Source of the DNA: Bdellovibrionales bacterium
GTDB lineage: Bacteria > Bdellovibrionota > Bacteriovoracia > Bacteriovoracales > Bacteriovoracaceae
Direction of reading: 5' to 3'
Length of the DNA stretch: 64,000 nucleotides
Assembly (NCBI GenBank): GCA_018646675.1
Contig: JABGUH010000044.1
Coordinates: 1-64,000, forward strand
Shown: positions 61,690-64,000 of the stretch, one piece after another
Numbering within the stretch: the stretch's first letter is position 1
Layout of the letters: every line of letters begins with the position of its first letter
Program-made: the position numbers and the translations under genes
The notes under the pieces: generated by a model
Told to the model about the DNA's origin: nothing
Databases searched by the model: none
Seen by the model: only the letters and a program-made list of their open reading frames with translations

Positions 61690-63018
61690 CTATGCGGTAA
61701 TCTCAATAAAACTTTGATCACAATCTGTTATCTCGCCGATAATCGAGGCGTGATATACACTGCCTAAACCACCATCTGCTGATAGAGCAATCATATCCCC
61801 AATTTTTACCTGATCACCGATCGTAACGGTTGCTTTTGCAGGTTTTCCAATATGACGGTTGGTGGGGATGGAGACTCGATCACTATAAAAATCTTTAACT
61901 ACTAACTCTGGTAGTGTGTACTTTGCTAGCCCCATTTTTTTCATTATGGTAGGAATAGATATTTTACGATCTTCAAAGGCATCACGTACTGAAAAGTTAT
62001 TTTTTCGATGAGGTGACTTTACCCCTTGGGCCACAAGGGTCTTTCGATATTCAGCATAGATCTTTTTGGGTGAGAGCAGCATCGAGTCACAGGCGACCAT
62101 TTCACAAACTCCGCACTGGCTACATAGAAAGGCGGAGGTGATGTGCTCAGTCGGATCGGCCAGGTTATAATCGATAGTTCGCATGGTGCGATGGGGATAG
62201 ATATCATGTCCCAAAAGATTGCGCGGGCAGAGATCGGTACATCTAAAACATTGGCAACATGCTGCCTTGGAAAGTTTTACCATTTGGGTGATTGATTTAG
62301 TCTTCATATTGACCACAAAATGGTCGTTGGGCAGGACTAAAATACCACTGGTGGTTTTAGCAATACCGCGGTCAATATCTTCGACAATCGACCCCATCAT
62401 CGGGCCACCATCAAGGACGGTATAGTTGTCAATCGTTGTGCCACCGCAAGCACTAATTAACTGGCGGTAGCTGGCACCGATCGGAGCCTTTAATACTTGT
62501 GGTTTTTCTATTTCACCATTGATAGTTACAACTCGATTGGTAACTACCTTCCCTGCAATCGCATCGGAAATTTGTGATAGGGTAAGGGCATTACAAACGA
62601 CCACCCCAACGTCCAGCGGTAGCCCACCTTCCGGAATAAGTTTTTTTGTTACATCATAGACTGTTAGGAATTCATCGCCGGCCGGATAGTAGTTTTCTAG
62701 TTGGTGGATATGAATATCATAGATGCCAGCAAGTGCTGCCTCTACCTTTTTAATAACATTCTGATAATGGCCCTTAATGGCGATGATTCCCTCTTTTGCG
62801 CCCGTGGCCTTCATCGCAACTTTGATACCATCAATTACTCTATCGGCGTTTTGATAGAGGATCGCTTTGTCGGTCGCCAGTAGTGGTTCACACTCACTCC
62901 CATTACAGATAATGGTCTCGACTTGGGACTGCATCTTTATAAATGTGGGGAAGCCACCTCCGCCCGCACCAACAATGCCGGCAGTTTTAATTGCTTCAAT
63001 CGCCCTCTTTCGCTCCAC
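61690..63018 (-). CDS. PduS/RnfC-like electron-transfer flavoprotein
   Basis: The 442-residue protein starts at GTG, overlapping the previous stop by one base. An RnfC-like Rossmann/FMN region (GAGGGGFPTFIKM; YPAGDEFLTVYD) is followed by an SLBB-like segment and two [4Fe-4S] motifs, CCQCFRCTDLCP and CSQCGVCEMVACD. PduS recycles NAD or reduces cobalamin in microcompartments, moving electrons through the shell, perhaps via PduT. Here NADH reoxidation for the aldehyde dehydrogenase is the likely role. Confidence 0.85.
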   Translation of the reverse strand: MERKRAIEAIKTAGIVGAGGGGFPTFIKMQSQVETIICNGSECEPLLATDKAILYQNADRVIDGIKVAMKATGAKEGIIAIKGHYQNVIKKVEAALAGIYDIHIHQLENYYPAGDEFLTVYDVTKKLIPEGGLPLDVGVVVCNALTLSQISDAIAGKVVTNRVVTINGEIEKPQVLKAPIGASYRQLISACGGTTIDNYTVLDGGPMMGSIVEDIDRGIAKTTSGILVLPNDHFVVNMKTKSITQMVKLSKAACCQCFRCTDLCPRNLLGHDIYPHRTMRTIDYNLADPTEHITSAFLCSQCGVCEMVACDSMLLSPKKIYAEYRKTLVAQGVKSPHRKNNFSVRDAFEDRKISIPTIMKKMGLAKYTLPELVVKDFYSDRVSIPTNRHIGKPAKATVTIGDQVKIGDMIALSADGGLGSVYHASIIGEITDCDQSFIEITA

Positions 63019-64000
63019 TAATTTATCCTAAAGTGTCCACTGATGACACAACGTCTGGTGCGGGTGAAGTGTCTGGCACTGGTCACTCCCTCACCGGTAG
63101 GGGAGGCGATGGTAAAGGATGCAGGTGCATCTCCATTCAGCCCCAGCCCCTCTAATGCCATGCCATTTTTAACAAAAATTGAGGTGTTCATTCTTTTTGC
63201 CATCTGATGCATATGATCGATATTTTTGGAGTGAATAACCGCAGTATGGAAGCAGCCACCCTCCAGTTGGTAGGCGACTTCAATCGCCTGATCAATATCT
63301 TTTACCCGAATAAATGGGAGCACCGGTAATAGCATCTCCACTGTGGCAAAGGGGTGATCTGGGCCAGTCTCAGTGATGGCAATTCTTTTACTTTGATCGA
63401 TATCCAATCCGATCTCTTTCAGTATTAGTTGAATATCCTTTCCCACCCATTTTTTATTGGGGTGATCTCCATCCAAGATAATACTTTCCAACCGTTTGGC
63501 TTGGTATGAACTAAGCTCATACGCCCCATGCTTGACTAGTGCTTTTTTCAGGGCACTGGCCGCTTTTTCGGTAACGATAATCTCTTTTTCAATTACGCAG
63601 ATGATGTTGTTATCTGTTCCGGCGCTGGTAACAATATCTTTCGCCGCCTTTTCAATATCAGCAGTCTCATCTACCACTACTGGCGGGTTACCAGGGCCTG
63701 CACCGATCACTCTTTTTCCTGTTTTCATCGCCGCTGCGACTACTGCTGGCCCACCGGTCACCACTAGTAACTTGATATCGGGATGGTTCATCAAAATTCC
63801 GGCAGAGGCGATAGTTGGTTGATCCACCGTGGCCAGTAGGTTGGCCGGCCCTCCCTCGGACATTATCGCCTGGTTCAACAGGTCAATGGTATAAACGGAG
63901 GTCCTCTTCGCCGATGGGTGAGGATTGAAGACCACACTATTGCCGGCCGCCAACATTCCAATGCTATTGCTGATAATGGTTTCACTTGGGTTGGTACAGG
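63018..64000 (-). CDS. CoA-acylating aldehyde dehydrogenase (PduP/EutE-like), partial
   Basis: The gene runs off the right edge of the window; the frame is open to base 64000 (TNPSETIISNSIGM), so the internal Met at 63956 is not the start. Visible motifs are GNSVVFNPHPSAKR, VTGGPAVVAAAMKTGKR, GAGPGNPPVVVDETADIEKAA and the catalytic Cys segment NNIICVIEKE. It converts the aldehyde made by the aldolases to acyl-CoA with NAD, the core reaction of this type of microcompartment. The N-terminus, where an encapsulation peptide may be, is missing. Confidence 0.9.
   Translation of the reverse strand, partial: CTNPSETIISNSIGMLAAGNSVVFNPHPSAKRTSVYTIDLLNQAIMSEGGPANLLATVDQPTIASAGILMNHPDIKLLVVTGGPAVVAAAMKTGKRVIGAGPGNPPVVVDETADIEKAAKDIVTSAGTDNNIICVIEKEIIVTEKAASALKKALVKHGAYELSSYQAKRLESIILDGDHPNKKWVGKDIQLILKEIGLDIDQSKRIAITETGPDHPFATVEMLLPVLPFIRVKDIDQAIEVAYQLEGGCFHTAVIHSKNIDHMHQMAKRMNTSIFVKNGMALEGLGLNGDAPASFTIASPTGEGVTSARHFTRTRRCVISGHFRIN

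Overview
The window reads as one contiguous piece of chromosome from a Gram-negative, diderm bacterium of deltaproteobacterial grade. It encodes outer-membrane barrels, lipoproteins, LysM/OmpA envelope proteins, a bactofilin, AmpG, an L,D-transpeptidase and a PBP4-type carboxypeptidase. It also encodes an enzyme resembling 4-hydroxybenzoyl-CoA reductase, which suggests anaerobic aromatic metabolism. I saw no rRNA, tRNA, CRISPR or intact insertion sequence. The taxonomy is an inference; nothing here names a species.

Layout. 0-9 kb: envelope and secreted proteins (lipoprotein, SdrD-like barrel, LysM/OmpA protein, subtilase) and an AmpG-like permease. 9-18 kb: hisC, an hcrBAC-like molybdenum hydroxylase operon, a small CxxCH/calcium-loop protein, NhaC and YceI-like proteins. 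18-28 kb: an L,D-transpeptidase, membrane protein and bactofilin operon; a very acidic receiver/coiled-coil protein with a diguanylate cyclase and a metallophosphoesterase; an M1 peptidase. 28-47.5 kb: the most unusual region, a candidate magnetosome-type organelle cluster. 47.5-54 kb: a secreted helical protein, a PBP4-like protein, an ankyrin protein, an LbtU-type porin and a second subtilase. 54-57.4 kb: an iron module (divergent FeoB, DtxR/FeoA regulator, Cys-tailed membrane protein). 57.4-64 kb: a bacterial microcompartment operon (tpiA, class II aldolase, shell proteins, DeoC, PduS-like and CoA-acylating aldehyde dehydrogenase), cut by the window edge.

The 28-47.5 kb cluster is tied to magnetosomes by a MamF/MmsF-like membrane protein and two proteins with the LG-repeat plus W/Y-G-P signature of Mms6/MamD. 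Around these sit four different actin-like ATPases (one fused to a pseudo-receiver and coiled coil), a PilZ-ParA fusion with intact c-di-GMP motifs, a Ycf46/Clp-like AAA+ protein, a double-receiver coiled-coil protein, a MotA/TolQ-like plus OmpA-like membrane pair, a TerB/J-domain protein and several tiny hydrophobic proteins. Two otherwise unrelated proteins share a conserved basic C-terminal tail, and two promoter regions share the palindrome TGAGA-N5-TCTCA. The classical core genes (mamA, B, E, I, M, O, P, Q) are not in this window, so the magnetosome assignment rests on the accessory proteins. The parts suggest a regulated cytoskeletal and partitioning apparatus for an iron-linked organelle, with an iron uptake module about 7 kb away and a second organelle (the microcompartment) immediately beyond it.
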